A stretch of 64,000 bases of DNA, taken from the NCBI RefSeq assembly GCF_030812295.1, contig NZ_JAUSSK010000001.1, positions 372,001 through 436,000 on the forward strand, in the 5' to 3' direction. The notes below the pieces were generated by a model that was not told the origin of the DNA, did no database searches, and worked only from the letters and a program-made list of their open reading frames with translations. Positions within the stretch are counted from its first letter, which is position 1. Each line of letters begins with the position of its first letter. Position numbers and translations under genes: made by a program. Positions 1 through 8,627 of this stretch are shown here, in pieces. Source of the stretch: Luteibacter jiangsuensis (GTDB lineage: Bacteria > Pseudomonadota > Gammaproteobacteria > Xanthomonadales > Rhodanobacteraceae).

Positions 1-1
1 T

Positions 2-391
2 CATTTCAAGCAGATCAACGATACGCATGGCCATGCCATGGGCGATCTCGTGCTCAAACATGCGGTGGCCATTTGCGGCCAACAATTGCGCCCCGGTGAT
101 GTGTTCGGCCGCCTGGGCGGTGAGGAATTCGGCATGTTGCTCGTCGGGTGTCCCGGGGAGCGGGGCATGCTCGTCGCCGACCACATCCGCATGGCGATCG
201 AAGCGTCGCCGGTCATCGAGGAAGGCTGTGTCGTGTCGTTCTCCACGAGTGTCGGCCTTGCCGCCACCGGGACGTGCGGCTACGAACTGCAACGGCTGTG
301 CCGGGAAGCGGACATGGCCCTTTACAAGGCAAAACGTGCCGGACGCAACCGGGTGATGGCGGATACGTCCGGCAGCCTCGCCGAATCCTAG
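2..391 (+). CDS. Diguanylate cyclase, C-terminal GGDEF part (5' truncated by window edge)
   Basis: Only the last 129 codons are in the window. The visible part starts inside the GGDEF fold with the substrate-binding segment HFKQINDTHGHAMGD. The signature RLGGEEFG follows, so the catalytic loop is intact (GGEEF variant), and then the usual late motif ADMALYKAKRAGRNR. The domain makes cyclic di-GMP from two GTP. What lies N-terminal to it (sensor, receiver or membrane part) cannot be seen. The gene ends four bases before the end of the convergent TonB receptor gene. Confidence 0.93.
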   Translation, partial: HFKQINDTHGHAMGDLVLKHAVAICGQQLRPGDVFGRLGGEEFGMLLVGCPGERGMLVADHIRMAIEASPVIEEGCVVSFSTSVGLAATGTCGYELQRLCREADMALYKAKRAGRNRVMADTSGSLAES

Positions 392-395
392 GCGA

Positions 396-2627
396 TCAGA
401 GGTCGAACGAGGCCGAGACGTAGAACGTGCGCGGCGCGCCCTGGGTGAGGTAGCCGCCGTTGGCGGAGGCCCAGTAGCCCTTGTTGGTCACGTTCTGCAC
501 CGTGAGGCGGAAGGTCACCGGCACGCCCTCGAGGTGCGTGGTGGTGCGGGCGCCAAGGTCGTAGGTCGTCCACGCGGGTACGTCCATCGTGTTGGCGGTA
601 TCCAGGTACTGCTTGCCCGTGCGCACGGCGCGGGCGCTGACGGTGACATCCGGCGTGTTCGGTATATCCCACTCCACGCCCGCATTGGCCTGGAAGCGCG
701 GTACGCCGATGCCATCGTTGCCATCGTTCAGGCCGTCCTGGGTCTTCACCAGTTCGGGCTTGATGTAGTTGGCGCCGCCCAGCACGCGCACGCCGTCGAC
801 CGGCTGGCCGAAGAAGCTCCACTCGATGCCACGGTTACGCTGCTCGCCATCCACCACGAAGGTGTTGGCACCGTTGACATAGGCGCTGGGCTGCTTGATC
901 TGGAACAGGTCCAGGCTGCTGCCGATCGTGCCCGCGTCCCACTTCACGCCGATCTCGTTCTGCTTGGACTTGTAGGGGGCGAAGACCTGGCCGGCATTGG
1001 TGACCGGCCGGTTGTCGAAGGTCTCCGGAGCCTGGTCGCCCTGGGTCAGCGCCTCGATGTGGTTGGCGTAGATCGACCACTGGTCGGCAAGGCGGAAGTT
1101 CACGCCGGCGACGGGGCTGGTCGTGTATCGCTCGTATTCGGAGTTCTTCGCGCCATCGACACCGTCGACCGCATAGGCATAGCCGATGGTGTGCAGTTTC
1201 TGGCGGCGGGCGCCGAGCGTCACCTGCAGGCGGTCGTCCATGAAACCGAGCGTGTCGGACACGGCGATGCTGCGCAGCTGCGTGCGGCCGGTGATGCCGG
1301 GATCGCTGATCGGGCCGACGTTGTAGGCGAAGTCGGGTACCGGCGCATAGGTGGGCGAGTAGATGTTGGTATGGATCGGATCGAGTGAACCGGCATACGC
1401 GGCCTTCTTGCGGAAGCTCAACGCCGAGAAGCCGACGTTCACCCGGTGGGTGACCTCGCCGGTGTCGAAGTGCGCGTTGAAGCCGGCTTCGCCCGTGGCG
1501 GTGTCCGCGACGTACGGCACGGTGAAACGCGTTTCGGTCGCGTTGCCCGCGGTATCCACGAGCGTCGGGCTGACGTAGTCGCCGAACTCGTTGCCATGAT
1601 GCGCGCCCGCCGCCACGTAACCCGTGAGCCACGGGGTGAAATCATATTCGGCGCGGACCACGCCGAAGGTATCCTCCAGCGAGGAGTTGGACCAGGGCTG
1701 GGCGTAGTTGGTCTTTGCGGACGGTGCGCGTGGCACGCGGTCGAGGCCGCTGGCATAGACCACGGCGCGACCACCGGTGATCACCTGTTTCTGGTAGCCG
1801 ATGTCGGTGGTGATGCGCAGCTTCTCACCCTGGTAGTCGAAGGCGACCGAGGCCGCGGTAACGCGGCGCTGCTCACCGTCGATGGCGGTGTTGCCGTCAC
1901 GGTGGACGGCATTCACACGCACGCCGAACGCGTCGCCGGCACCGAAGCGGCGGCCGATGTCCACGCTGCCGCCCACCTGGCTGTCGCTGCCCCAATCCAG
2001 GCCGACGCGGGTGATCGGCTGCGCTTCCGCGCGCTTGGGTGCGATGTTGATGTTGCCGCCGACGCCGGAGCCTCCGGGACTGATGCCGTTGAGGAACGCG
2101 CTGGCCCCCTTGAACACCTCCACGCGGCTGACCAGTTCCGGTGCCAGCAACTGGCGGGGCAGCAGACCGTAGAGTCCATCGAACGCGATGTCGTCGCTAT
2201 AGACCTGGAAGCCTCGGATGGTGAAGGTCTGCGAGAAATTGCCGTAGCCGAAGCCGGTACGCACGGCGGGATCGTTGGAGACCACGTCGCCGAGGGTGCG
2301 CGCCTGCTGGTTGCGGATCAGCGTGTCGGTGTAGCTGGTGATCGCAAAGGGGACATTCATGGCGTCCTGGTTCCCCAGCACGCCGAAACGTCCACCGCGG
2401 GCGACCTGGCCACCGGCGTATGCCGCGGTGGGCGCGGCGACGTTGGCCTCCACCTGCACCCCGGACAAGGTGGTGCTGTTGTCACGCGCCTTCTGCTGCG
2501 CATCGGTGTCGTCGGCGGCATGGGCCGAGGGCATGAGCAGAAGGAGGCCGGCGAGGGCGGCCGAGACGGAGAGGGCGAGGACGTGACGGCGGAACGGGAC
2601 GGTGGACATGGAACTCCCAGCGGACAT
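396..2627 (-). CDS. TonB-dependent siderophore receptor
   Basis: A 743-residue outer-membrane receptor importing a ferric siderophore with TonB-ExbBD energy. An N-terminal signal peptide ending SAHA is followed by a plug domain (about residues 80-190, with TFTIRGFQ and VEVFKGASAFLNG) and a long beta-barrel ending in SASFDL, as expected for outer-membrane insertion. The first Met is used here, but Met7 (MSTVPFRR) is an equally good signal-peptide start. A Fur-like palindrome lies just upstream at 2650-2668, so iron repression is likely. The next gene upstream is another siderophore receptor on the same strand with its own 5' region. The specific siderophore cannot be told from sequence. Confidence 0.93.
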   Translation of the reverse strand: MSAGSSMSTVPFRRHVLALSVSAALAGLLLLMPSAHAADDTDAQQKARDNSTTLSGVQVEANVAAPTAAYAGGQVARGGRFGVLGNQDAMNVPFAITSYTDTLIRNQQARTLGDVVSNDPAVRTGFGYGNFSQTFTIRGFQVYSDDIAFDGLYGLLPRQLLAPELVSRVEVFKGASAFLNGISPGGSGVGGNINIAPKRAEAQPITRVGLDWGSDSQVGGSVDIGRRFGAGDAFGVRVNAVHRDGNTAIDGEQRRVTAASVAFDYQGEKLRITTDIGYQKQVITGGRAVVYASGLDRVPRAPSAKTNYAQPWSNSSLEDTFGVVRAEYDFTPWLTGYVAAGAHHGNEFGDYVSPTLVDTAGNATETRFTVPYVADTATGEAGFNAHFDTGEVTHRVNVGFSALSFRKKAAYAGSLDPIHTNIYSPTYAPVPDFAYNVGPISDPGITGRTQLRSIAVSDTLGFMDDRLQVTLGARRQKLHTIGYAYAVDGVDGAKNSEYERYTTSPVAGVNFRLADQWSIYANHIEALTQGDQAPETFDNRPVTNAGQVFAPYKSKQNEIGVKWDAGTIGSSLDLFQIKQPSAYVNGANTFVVDGEQRNRGIEWSFFGQPVDGVRVLGGANYIKPELVKTQDGLNDGNDGIGVPRFQANAGVEWDIPNTPDVTVSARAVRTGKQYLDTANTMDVPAWTTYDLGARTTTHLEGVPVTFRLTVQNVTNKGYWASANGGYLTQGAPRTFYVSASFDL

Positions 2628-2649
2628 CGAGTGCGTGAATGCGAATGGA

Positions 2650-2668
2650 AATGAGAACCGATCTCAAG
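2650..2668 (-). promoter_or_regulatory. Candidate Fur box
   Basis: AATGAGAACCGATCTCAAG matches 14 of 19 positions of the classical AATGAGAATNATTCTCATT Fur palindrome, with the GAGA/TCTC half sites intact. It lies about 25-40 bases upstream of the receptor gene ending at 396, where a repressor would block the promoter. No similar site was seen upstream of the neighbouring receptor gene. Confidence 0.6.
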
Positions 2669-2774
2669 TATGACGCATTCTTCACGTGCTGCAAAGCAGC
2701 GCGATGTCGCGGGAAGCTGCTCCTTAACCCATGGGGCGCAACGTCCCCGGGGTTTATCCAGTCCGGCGGTCGCT

Positions 2775-4937
2775 TCAGAAGAACTTGTAGTTGAAGCTCA
2801 CCGTGAAACTGCTCGGCGGGGCGTAGTAGAGGTTGCTGAACTCGTCGAGCACGAAGTATTTCCGGTTCAGGAGGTTGTCCGCGTTCACCTGCACCGACGC
2901 CTGCTTGCCGATGGCGTAGCGGGCCATCGCGCCGAGCAGCATCACCGAGGACTGGTCGAGCCGTTGCGGACCGCTCGGACCATCGACCTGGGCATGGCTG
3001 GCCGATTGCCAGTTGGCGCCGCCGCCGATCGTCAGGCGGTTCCATGCGCCGGGCAGGCGATAAGTGGTGAACAGGCGGATCAGGGTGCGCGGCAGCGCCG
3101 TACGCAACGCACCGCCGTTCCGCGGTGCCTTCACGTTGAAATGCGACCAGCCGAAGGTGCCGTTCCAGGACTCGGACATGTCGCCCGAGACTTCGAGTTC
3201 ATAGCCGCGCGACGTGGTGCCGTTCACCGCGTCGTATGCCTGCGTCCTGCCATCGGGCAGGTACTCGCCCACCGCCGCCTCGGCCACGTTGTCCTGGCGG
3301 GTTTCGAACAGGGTCAGGGAGGTGTTCAATGCGCCGTCGACATGACGGCCCTTGATACCGACCTCGCGGCTGCTGCCGAGCACGGGGTCGAGGAAGCTGC
3401 CGTCGGCGCGGCGGTTGCCTTGAGGATCGAAGATCTGCGTATAGCTCGCGAACGCCGAGTACGTGTCGTCGATGTCGTAGATCAGGCCGGCGTAAGGCAC
3501 CGTCTTCGTATGCTCGTGGTGATACACGCCGCTGGTGCTGTCGTTGGTGTCGTTCTTCCAGCGGCTGTAGCGGGCGCCCAGGACCAGTTTCAGGGGATCG
3601 GCCAGCGACAGGCGCGTCGCGGCATAGATGCCACCCTGATCGGTATGCGTGGCGCTGTACGGTGTCTTGTCCACCGCGAAGTCGGGATAGGGATAGCGGC
3701 CGTTCCACTGCAGGAAGTCGCCGACGTCCGGGAGGTCGCCATGCTCGCGTTCCCACGAATCCTGGGTGTAGTGCGAACCGCTGACGCCGACCACGAGCTC
3801 GTGCTCCCGGCCCCAGGCCTGGAAAGGACCGGACGCGTACACGTCGAGCAGGTTCTGCCGGCCGGCGTCGGTGCCCCGGTAGGCATAAGGCGTGATGCCC
3901 TCGCCGGTTTCACGGTTCGGAAACCCATAGACGTAGAACAGCGCGTCGTCGCCATCGGTTTCACGGCGGCTGGCCATGACACGCAACTGCCACCCGTTGT
4001 CGAAGTTGTGCTTGAGATCGGCGAAGGCGGTCCGGGTCGTGTTGTCCCAGTAGGTCCAATCGGCCGCGCTGGTGAACCCGCGTGGCCATTCGATGAAACC
4101 GCCGGTGTCGTCGAAGACGGGGTAGGAGCCCCAGGTGACGCCCTTGGGGGTGGTGCGCTGGTAGTCGAAGCCGAGGCTGAGCACCGTATCGGTGCCCAGG
4201 TCGGCATCGACGACGCCGTAGAACACGCTCTTCTTGGTGCTGTAGCGGTCGAGGTACGAATCGCCGTCCTCGTAGGCGGCCACCACGCGGCCACGTACGC
4301 TGCCGGAGGCATTCAGGGGCGCGGAGATGTCGAACGTGCCTCGGCGCGTATCCCACGAGCCATAGCTGAGGTAGGCGTCCGCCTGGAGCGTACGGCTGTC
4401 GGCACGCTTGCGGACGAAGTTGATCATGGCCGACGGACTGCCCGCGCCGCTCATGAGGCCGGTGGCGCCGCGTACCACTTCGACGCGTTCGTAGATGGCG
4501 GTATCCAGGCTGCCGTCGGCGGAGCTGGAGTTGAGGCCGGCGGCGATGGGCACGCCGTCATAAGCCATGTTCTCGATCTGGAAACCACGCGCATAGAACA
4601 CCACGCGCTCGGTGTCGTAGGCACTCGACGAAACGCCCGTGGTGTTGTCCAGCACCTCGCGCACATTGGTGAGGTTCTGGTCCTCGATGCGCTGTTCGGT
4701 GACGATGCTGATCGATTGCGGCGTGTCCTGCGGCGTCAACGACAGGCGCGTGGCGGCGGAGCTCTGTTCGGCGGCGTAGGTGGGCGCACGCTGGCCCTTG
4801 ACGGCGACGGCATCGAGCGTGGTGGCGGCATCCGGGGTGGTCGCCGCCGATTGCGCGAAGGCGCCGAGAGGCAACGCAGCGGACAGGCAAACGGCGAGCA
4901 AGGCCGGCCGCGGCCGATGGGAGTGGGTCGGGAACAT
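2775..4937 (-). CDS. TonB-dependent siderophore receptor (FhuE/FpvA-like)
   Basis: A 720-residue outer-membrane ferric siderophore receptor. The start chosen is the ATG at 4937, preceded by AGGGG at 8 nt and followed by a signal peptide ending GAFAQ. An in-frame ATG at 4970 would add 11 residues before it. The plug domain carries DTPQSISIVTEQRIEDQN, YARGFQIENMAYDG and VEVVRGATGLMSGAGSPSA, a pattern typical of the FhuE/FpvA hydroxamate or pyoverdine receptor group. The barrel ends SFNYKFF with terminal Phe. No STN signalling domain is present, so it should not be a FecA-type transducer. The actual substrate is unknown. Confidence 0.93.
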   Translation of the reverse strand: MFPTHSHRPRPALLAVCLSAALPLGAFAQSAATTPDAATTLDAVAVKGQRAPTYAAEQSSAATRLSLTPQDTPQSISIVTEQRIEDQNLTNVREVLDNTTGVSSSAYDTERVVFYARGFQIENMAYDGVPIAAGLNSSSADGSLDTAIYERVEVVRGATGLMSGAGSPSAMINFVRKRADSRTLQADAYLSYGSWDTRRGTFDISAPLNASGSVRGRVVAAYEDGDSYLDRYSTKKSVFYGVVDADLGTDTVLSLGFDYQRTTPKGVTWGSYPVFDDTGGFIEWPRGFTSAADWTYWDNTTRTAFADLKHNFDNGWQLRVMASRRETDGDDALFYVYGFPNRETGEGITPYAYRGTDAGRQNLLDVYASGPFQAWGREHELVVGVSGSHYTQDSWEREHGDLPDVGDFLQWNGRYPYPDFAVDKTPYSATHTDQGGIYAATRLSLADPLKLVLGARYSRWKNDTNDSTSGVYHHEHTKTVPYAGLIYDIDDTYSAFASYTQIFDPQGNRRADGSFLDPVLGSSREVGIKGRHVDGALNTSLTLFETRQDNVAEAAVGEYLPDGRTQAYDAVNGTTSRGYELEVSGDMSESWNGTFGWSHFNVKAPRNGGALRTALPRTLIRLFTTYRLPGAWNRLTIGGGANWQSASHAQVDGPSGPQRLDQSSVMLLGAMARYAIGKQASVQVNADNLLNRKYFVLDEFSNLYYAPPSSFTVSFNYKFF

Positions 4938-5064
4938 GATGGTAGCCCCTAGGCATTGGACGAAGGGCACCGATGGGGCCCGCGTGGTTCAGGCGACTGG
5001 CTCGCTAGGGGCTGGCTGGTCGTATCGCGGCGGTATTCTACATAATTCGTGTACGCTTCACCCC

Positions 5065-5601
5065 ATGGCACTCAAATCGACGGTCTTCAAGGCCGACCTG
5101 CAGGTCAGCGACATGGACCGGCATTACTACCAGGCTCACGCGCTGACCATCGCCCAGCATCCCTCCGAAACCGACGAGCGGATGATGGTCCGGGTGCTCG
5201 CGTTCGCGCTGAATGCGGATGACGCATTGGTCTTCGGCAAGGGGCTCAGCTCCGACGATGAGCCGGACTTGTGGCGCAAGGAGCTGACCGGTGAAGTCGA
5301 CGTTTGGATCGAGATCGGCCAACCGGACGAACAGCGCATCCGCCGCGCCGCGGGCCGCTCGAAGCGCGTGATCGTCTATACCTATAGCGGGCGCAGCGCC
5401 GAGGTGTGGTGGAAGAAGACATCCGCCGCCGTCGCGCGCACGAAGAACGTCTCGGTGATCGATGTCGCACCGTCCACCGTGGAAGCGCTTGCCGCGTTGA
5501 CGCAGCGCTCGATGCAGATCCAGTTCATGGTGCAGGATGGCCAGGCCCAGGTCATCGGTGGTGACACCGTGGTTCCGGTCGAGCTGACCACACTGGCCTG
5601 A
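5065..5601 (+). CDS. yaeQ: YaeQ family protein
   Basis: A 178-residue cytoplasmic protein of the YaeQ family (PD-(D/E)XK nuclease-like fold, physiological role unsettled). It starts MALKSTVFKADLQVSD and contains DMDRHYYQ, HPSETDERMMVRVLAFAL and ELTGEVDVWIEIGQPDE, which are family hallmarks. Its full length matches the family. The reading frame is open further upstream, but conservation begins at the ATG used. It is divergent from the siderophore receptor gene, with a 127-base gap. A GC-rich hairpin (ACGCGGC, 2-nt loop, GCCGCGT at 5601-5616) overlaps the last base of the gene but has no T-tract. Confidence 0.93.
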   Translation: MALKSTVFKADLQVSDMDRHYYQAHALTIAQHPSETDERMMVRVLAFALNADDALVFGKGLSSDDEPDLWRKELTGEVDVWIEIGQPDEQRIRRAAGRSKRVIVYTYSGRSAEVWWKKTSAAVARTKNVSVIDVAPSTVEALAALTQRSMQIQFMVQDGQAQVIGGDTVVPVELTTLA

Positions 5602-5798
5602 CGCGGCACGCCGCGTGGATTCGCCCGCGGTCGGTATACCCTGCTAATACCTATGGCGTAATGCTTCGTCGAGAAGCCCTTGCTAAGCTCGCGAGCGCCG
5701 CCAGCCGCTCACGGACCAGCGGATTCACGAACCACGGAACCTGTCCATTCCCACTGCGTTCTCGCCTCGTCGCGCAGAACCATCGGAGGAGTGTCGTC

Positions 5799-7205
5799 AT
5801 GTCTTCAGAGTTCGCTTCATTCGGTCGTTGGCATTTCCTCACCGCATCCGCCTTCGTCGGCGCGACAAGCATCTTCCTGCCGTCGACGGCACACGCAGCG
5901 ACCGCGCCACCCGGACAAAGCACACCCGTTACTGTGACCGGCGGCGCCGCCAGCGCAGGCGTGGTTTCCAGTGCGATCGGAGCCGCCGTCGCGGCCGCGC
6001 AAACAGGCGACGACGCGTCGATCCGGCCCTTCCCTAAAGTGCACATCGCCGACGAAACCCTCGCGGACCTGCGCCGGCGGATCGCCGCGACCAAGTGGCC
6101 GAAGAAGGAGACGGTGACGGACGCGACACAAGGCGTGCAACTGGCCACCATGCAGAAGCTGGCCGCGTACTGGCAGTCCGATTACGACTGGCGCAAGGTG
6201 GAAGCGAGATTGAACGCCTTGCCGCAATTCGTGACCACCATCGATGGCGTGGACATCCATTTCATCCATGTCCGTTCGAAGAACAAGAACGCGTTGCCGA
6301 TCATCATCACCCATGGGTGGCCGGGCTCGATCATCGAGCAGCTGAAGATCATCGACCCGCTGACCAACCCCACGGCGCATGGGGGGAGCGCGTCGGATGC
6401 GTTCGACGTGGTGATTCCCTCGCTGCCGGGTTACGGCTTCTCCGGACAGCCGGCGACCACCGGTTGGGACCCCCAGCACATCGCCCGGGCGTGGACCGTG
6501 CTGATGAAACGGCTTGGCTATAGACACTTCGTCGCCCAAGGCGGTGACTGGGGCGATGCCGTGTCGGAGCAGATGGCGGTGCAGGCGCCGCCGGAACTGT
6601 TGGCCATCCACACCAACATGCCGGCCACCGTGCCGGACGACATCGCCAAGGCGCTTTCAGCGGGAGGACCGCCGCCGGCAGGCCTGTCCGCCGAAGAAAA
6701 GAGCGCGTACGAGCAACTCGACTTCTTCTACAAGCATGGCCTCGGCTACGCCCAGGAGATGACGAATCGCCCGCAAACCCTGTATGCCATCGAGGATTCG
6801 CCGGTGGGTCTCGCCGCCTGGATGCTCGATCACGATGCGCGCAGCTACGAGTTGATCACCCGGGTATTCGATGGGCAGGCCGAAGGCATGACACGTGACG
6901 ATATCCTCGACAACGTGACCCTTTACTGGCTCACGAACACGGCCGTGTCCTCGGCCCGCCTGTACTGGGAAAACAAGCTCGCCTTCTTCGAGCCGAAGCA
7001 CCTCACGATCCCCGTGGCGGTAAGCGTCTTTCCCGATGAAATCTATGCGGCGCCGAAGAGCTGGGCGGAGAAGGCGTTTCCGAAGCTCATTCACTACAAC
7101 CGGTTGAGCAAGGGTGGGCATTTCGCCGCCTGGGAGCAGCCCGCGATGTTCGTCCAGGAACTGAGGGCATCGTTCAAGTCCGTCCGCCAGGACGGCGCAC
7201 GATAA
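5799..7205 (+). CDS. Secreted epoxide hydrolase-like alpha/beta hydrolase
   Basis: A 468-residue protein with a signal peptide (cleavage probably after AHA, residue 33) followed by the epoxide-hydrolase N-terminal (EHN) domain, about residues 76-185, and the alpha/beta-hydrolase core. The oxyanion motif HGWPGS is at residues 172-177. The nucleophile is in GGDWGD (Asp250), and the catalytic His is in KGGHFAAWEQP near the C terminus, so the active site looks complete. Such enzymes open epoxides to diols by water addition. The start is supported by GGAGGA 8 nt upstream; an upstream in-frame ATG at 5661 is less likely. Export is unusual for this mainly cytoplasmic family. Substrate unknown. Confidence 0.88.
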   Translation: MSSEFASFGRWHFLTASAFVGATSIFLPSTAHAATAPPGQSTPVTVTGGAASAGVVSSAIGAAVAAAQTGDDASIRPFPKVHIADETLADLRRRIAATKWPKKETVTDATQGVQLATMQKLAAYWQSDYDWRKVEARLNALPQFVTTIDGVDIHFIHVRSKNKNALPIIITHGWPGSIIEQLKIIDPLTNPTAHGGSASDAFDVVIPSLPGYGFSGQPATTGWDPQHIARAWTVLMKRLGYRHFVAQGGDWGDAVSEQMAVQAPPELLAIHTNMPATVPDDIAKALSAGGPPPAGLSAEEKSAYEQLDFFYKHGLGYAQEMTNRPQTLYAIEDSPVGLAAWMLDHDARSYELITRVFDGQAEGMTRDDILDNVTLYWLTNTAVSSARLYWENKLAFFEPKHLTIPVAVSVFPDEIYAAPKSWAEKAFPKLIHYNRLSKGGHFAAWEQPAMFVQELRASFKSVRQDGAR

Positions 7206-7581
7206 CGGCCAGCTGGCGGGACACCCAGGACAGCGCGACGCAGGTGAATCCCGCCAGCATCCAGCCCGACGCAGGCTCACCGGGCTGCTGGAATACCTGC
7301 CAGTAACGCGCCCCGTAAACCACGGCGGCGGCGACCAGCGCGACGGCGAACATGGCCAGGAGCACCCCGGAGAGCGGTCGCTCGATGCCGCCTTCGTGGC
7401 GGGCGACGTGAGCCGCGGCCCGGGCGACGAAGTCGCCTGGCGGGGCACCGACAGGATGGGATATCACGGCGTTGGCTACCTTGCGGTAGTCGAGGGCGAG
7501 CGGATCGAGGTCGGACGGGGCCTGTCCACGCGCCGCGCGCATGCCGCGTTCCTGTGCTTCCCACTCTCGTTCGTCATTCAT
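7174..7581 (-). CDS. Two-TM membrane protein, candidate anti-sigma partner
   Basis: A 135-residue protein whose ATG overlaps the stop codon of the sigma factor gene by 4 bp (ATGA), indicating translational coupling. The first 70 residues are charged and probably cytoplasmic. Two hydrophobic stretches follow, LSGVLLAMFAVALVAAAVVY and GWMLAGFTCVALSW, and then a basic tail. No zinc-binding HxxxCxxC anti-sigma motif is present. The position directly after an ECF sigma gene, with a cytoplasmic N-terminal region and membrane anchor, suggests an anti-sigma role; this is inference from context. Its 3' end overlaps the convergent epoxide hydrolase gene by 32 bp. Confidence 0.72.
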   Translation of the reverse strand: MNDEREWEAQERGMRAARGQAPSDLDPLALDYRKVANAVISHPVGAPPGDFVARAAAHVARHEGGIERPLSGVLLAMFAVALVAAAVVYGARYWQVFQQPGEPASGWMLAGFTCVALSWVSRQLAVIVRRPGGRT

Positions 7582-8177
7582 GCTCGTACTCCCATGCGCG
7601 ATTCCAGTATCTCCCGCAGCATCCGGCGGCTGCGGAAAAGATGGCTCTTGATGGTGCCCTCGGCCATGCCGGTCACCCGCGCGATCTCGCCGATCGGCAT
7701 GTCTTCCAGATGGTAAAGCGTCAGCAGCGTCCGCTGCACCGGCGGCAGGGAGTCGATGGCCGCATGCAATCGCGCGCCCATCTCCTCGTCGGCCACGGAA
7801 GCCTCCAGGTCGAACCCGTCGCCGATCCGCTCCGCCAGGGAGTTTCCCTCCTCGTCGCCCGACGCCTCGACCAGCGGAATCCGCTTGCGCTCCAGGTGCC
7901 GCTTGGCCACCGAATACGCCACCTGCGCGATCCATGACTTCAAGGCGCTCTCGCCGCGGTATTGGTGCAGCGACTGGTGTATGCGAAGGAAGACGTCCTG
8001 GCAAAGCTCCCGGGTGTCGTCCGGGTGCCTGACCATGCGGTCCACCACGTGCCAGCACAGGTTCTGGTACTCGCGCACCAGCCGTTCGAACGCCCCGGGC
8101 TTGCCGGACAGGACGTCGCCGGCCAGCACAAGGTCGGTGGCGATCGCATCGGCGAGGGGAGGGGGCTGGATGGACAT
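7578..8177 (-). CDS. ECF-type RNA polymerase sigma factor
   Basis: A 199-residue sigma-70 family protein. Region 2 (about residues 30-95) shows ELCQDVFLRIHQSLHQYRGESALKSWI split by family-typical spacing, with the -10-recognition helix ending AQVAYSVAKRHLERKR. Region 4 (about 140-195) shows LPPVQRTLLTLYHLEDM, IGEIARVTGMAEGTIK and SHLFRSRRML, the -35-binding HTH. The start at 8177 is preceded directly by AGGAGA, closer than ideal, but no better start follows. A membrane protein gene is coupled downstream. A 12-bp inverted repeat upstream (8204-8237) may control it. Confidence 0.93.
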   Translation of the reverse strand: MSIQPPPLADAIATDLVLAGDVLSGKPGAFERLVREYQNLCWHVVDRMVRHPDDTRELCQDVFLRIHQSLHQYRGESALKSWIAQVAYSVAKRHLERKRIPLVEASGDEEGNSLAERIGDGFDLEASVADEEMGARLHAAIDSLPPVQRTLLTLYHLEDMPIGEIARVTGMAEGTIKSHLFRSRRMLREILESRMGVRA

Positions 8178-8203
8178 TCTCCTATAGGGATACGTCGGGC
8201 AGG

Positions 8204-8237
8204 CCATCGGTTGCAATCGATTTGCTGCAACCGGTGG
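8204..8237. promoter_or_regulatory. 34-bp dyad in the divergent sigma-factor promoter region
   Basis: CCATCGGTTGCA (8204-8215) and TGCAACCGGTGG (8226-8237) are inverted repeats with 11 of 12 pairs matching and a 10-base spacer (ATCGATTTGC). The site is the only striking element in the 111 bases between the sigma factor gene and the divergent membrane protein gene, so it is a candidate operator acting on both. The binding protein is unknown. Confidence 0.5.
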
Positions 8238-8288
8238 CTTTCGCGCCGTATCTCCTTGGGTGTACCCATCCCACAGGACATCCGAACC

Positions 8289-8627
8289 ATGGACTTCACG
8301 CTCCTTATCCCGATCACCCTGTTCGTCTGCATCGCCTATTCGGTGAAGGTCGTCGTCGACGCCTATACCCGTCGCCGGATCGTCGAGTCGCGAGGATCCG
8401 AAGACATGGTCCGTTCGCTGCTCGAAGGTGAGGCCGCACGGCGGCGCCATGCCTCGTTGCATTGGGGCTGCGTCCTCGTCGCCCTCGCGCTCGGCTTCGG
8501 CCTCGTCGAGGCGACTGGCGTGGACCATGCGACGCCCGGCGTCATCGGCTTGCTTCTCGGTGCCACGGGCCTGGGCAACGTCGCCTATTACGTTTTCGAG
8601 CGCCGCGGGTCCAAGGCCAACGCATGA
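8289..8627 (+). CDS. Small two-TM inner-membrane protein, unknown function
   Basis: A 112-residue protein with an N-terminal membrane segment (MDFTLLIPITLFVCIAYSV), a charged middle (VDAYTRRRIVESRGSEDMVR SLLEGE region, residues 24-48), and two closely spaced hydrophobic stretches at about 58-75 and 83-100. The layout resembles small DUF6249-like membrane proteins that sit next to ECF sigma genes in Xanthomonadales, though I cannot assign it to a family firmly. It is divergent from the sigma factor, and its stop overlaps the start of the serine hydrolase gene (ATGA), so the two are translationally coupled. Confidence 0.75.
   Translation: MDFTLLIPITLFVCIAYSVKVVVDAYTRRRIVESRGSEDMVRSLLEGEAARRRHASLHWGCVLVALALGFGLVEATGVDHATPGVIGLLLGATGLGNVAYYVFERRGSKANA

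Noticed and set aside
1446-2654. Long plus-strand open frames opposite the TonB receptors (also 2670-4952 and 21803-24262)
   Set aside because: Shadows of well-supported receptor genes; no ribosome site or domain.
5601-5616. GC-rich hairpin at the end of yaeQ as an intrinsic terminator
   Set aside because: The stem is good but no T-tract follows and it overlaps the last base of the stop codon; too weak to list as a terminator.
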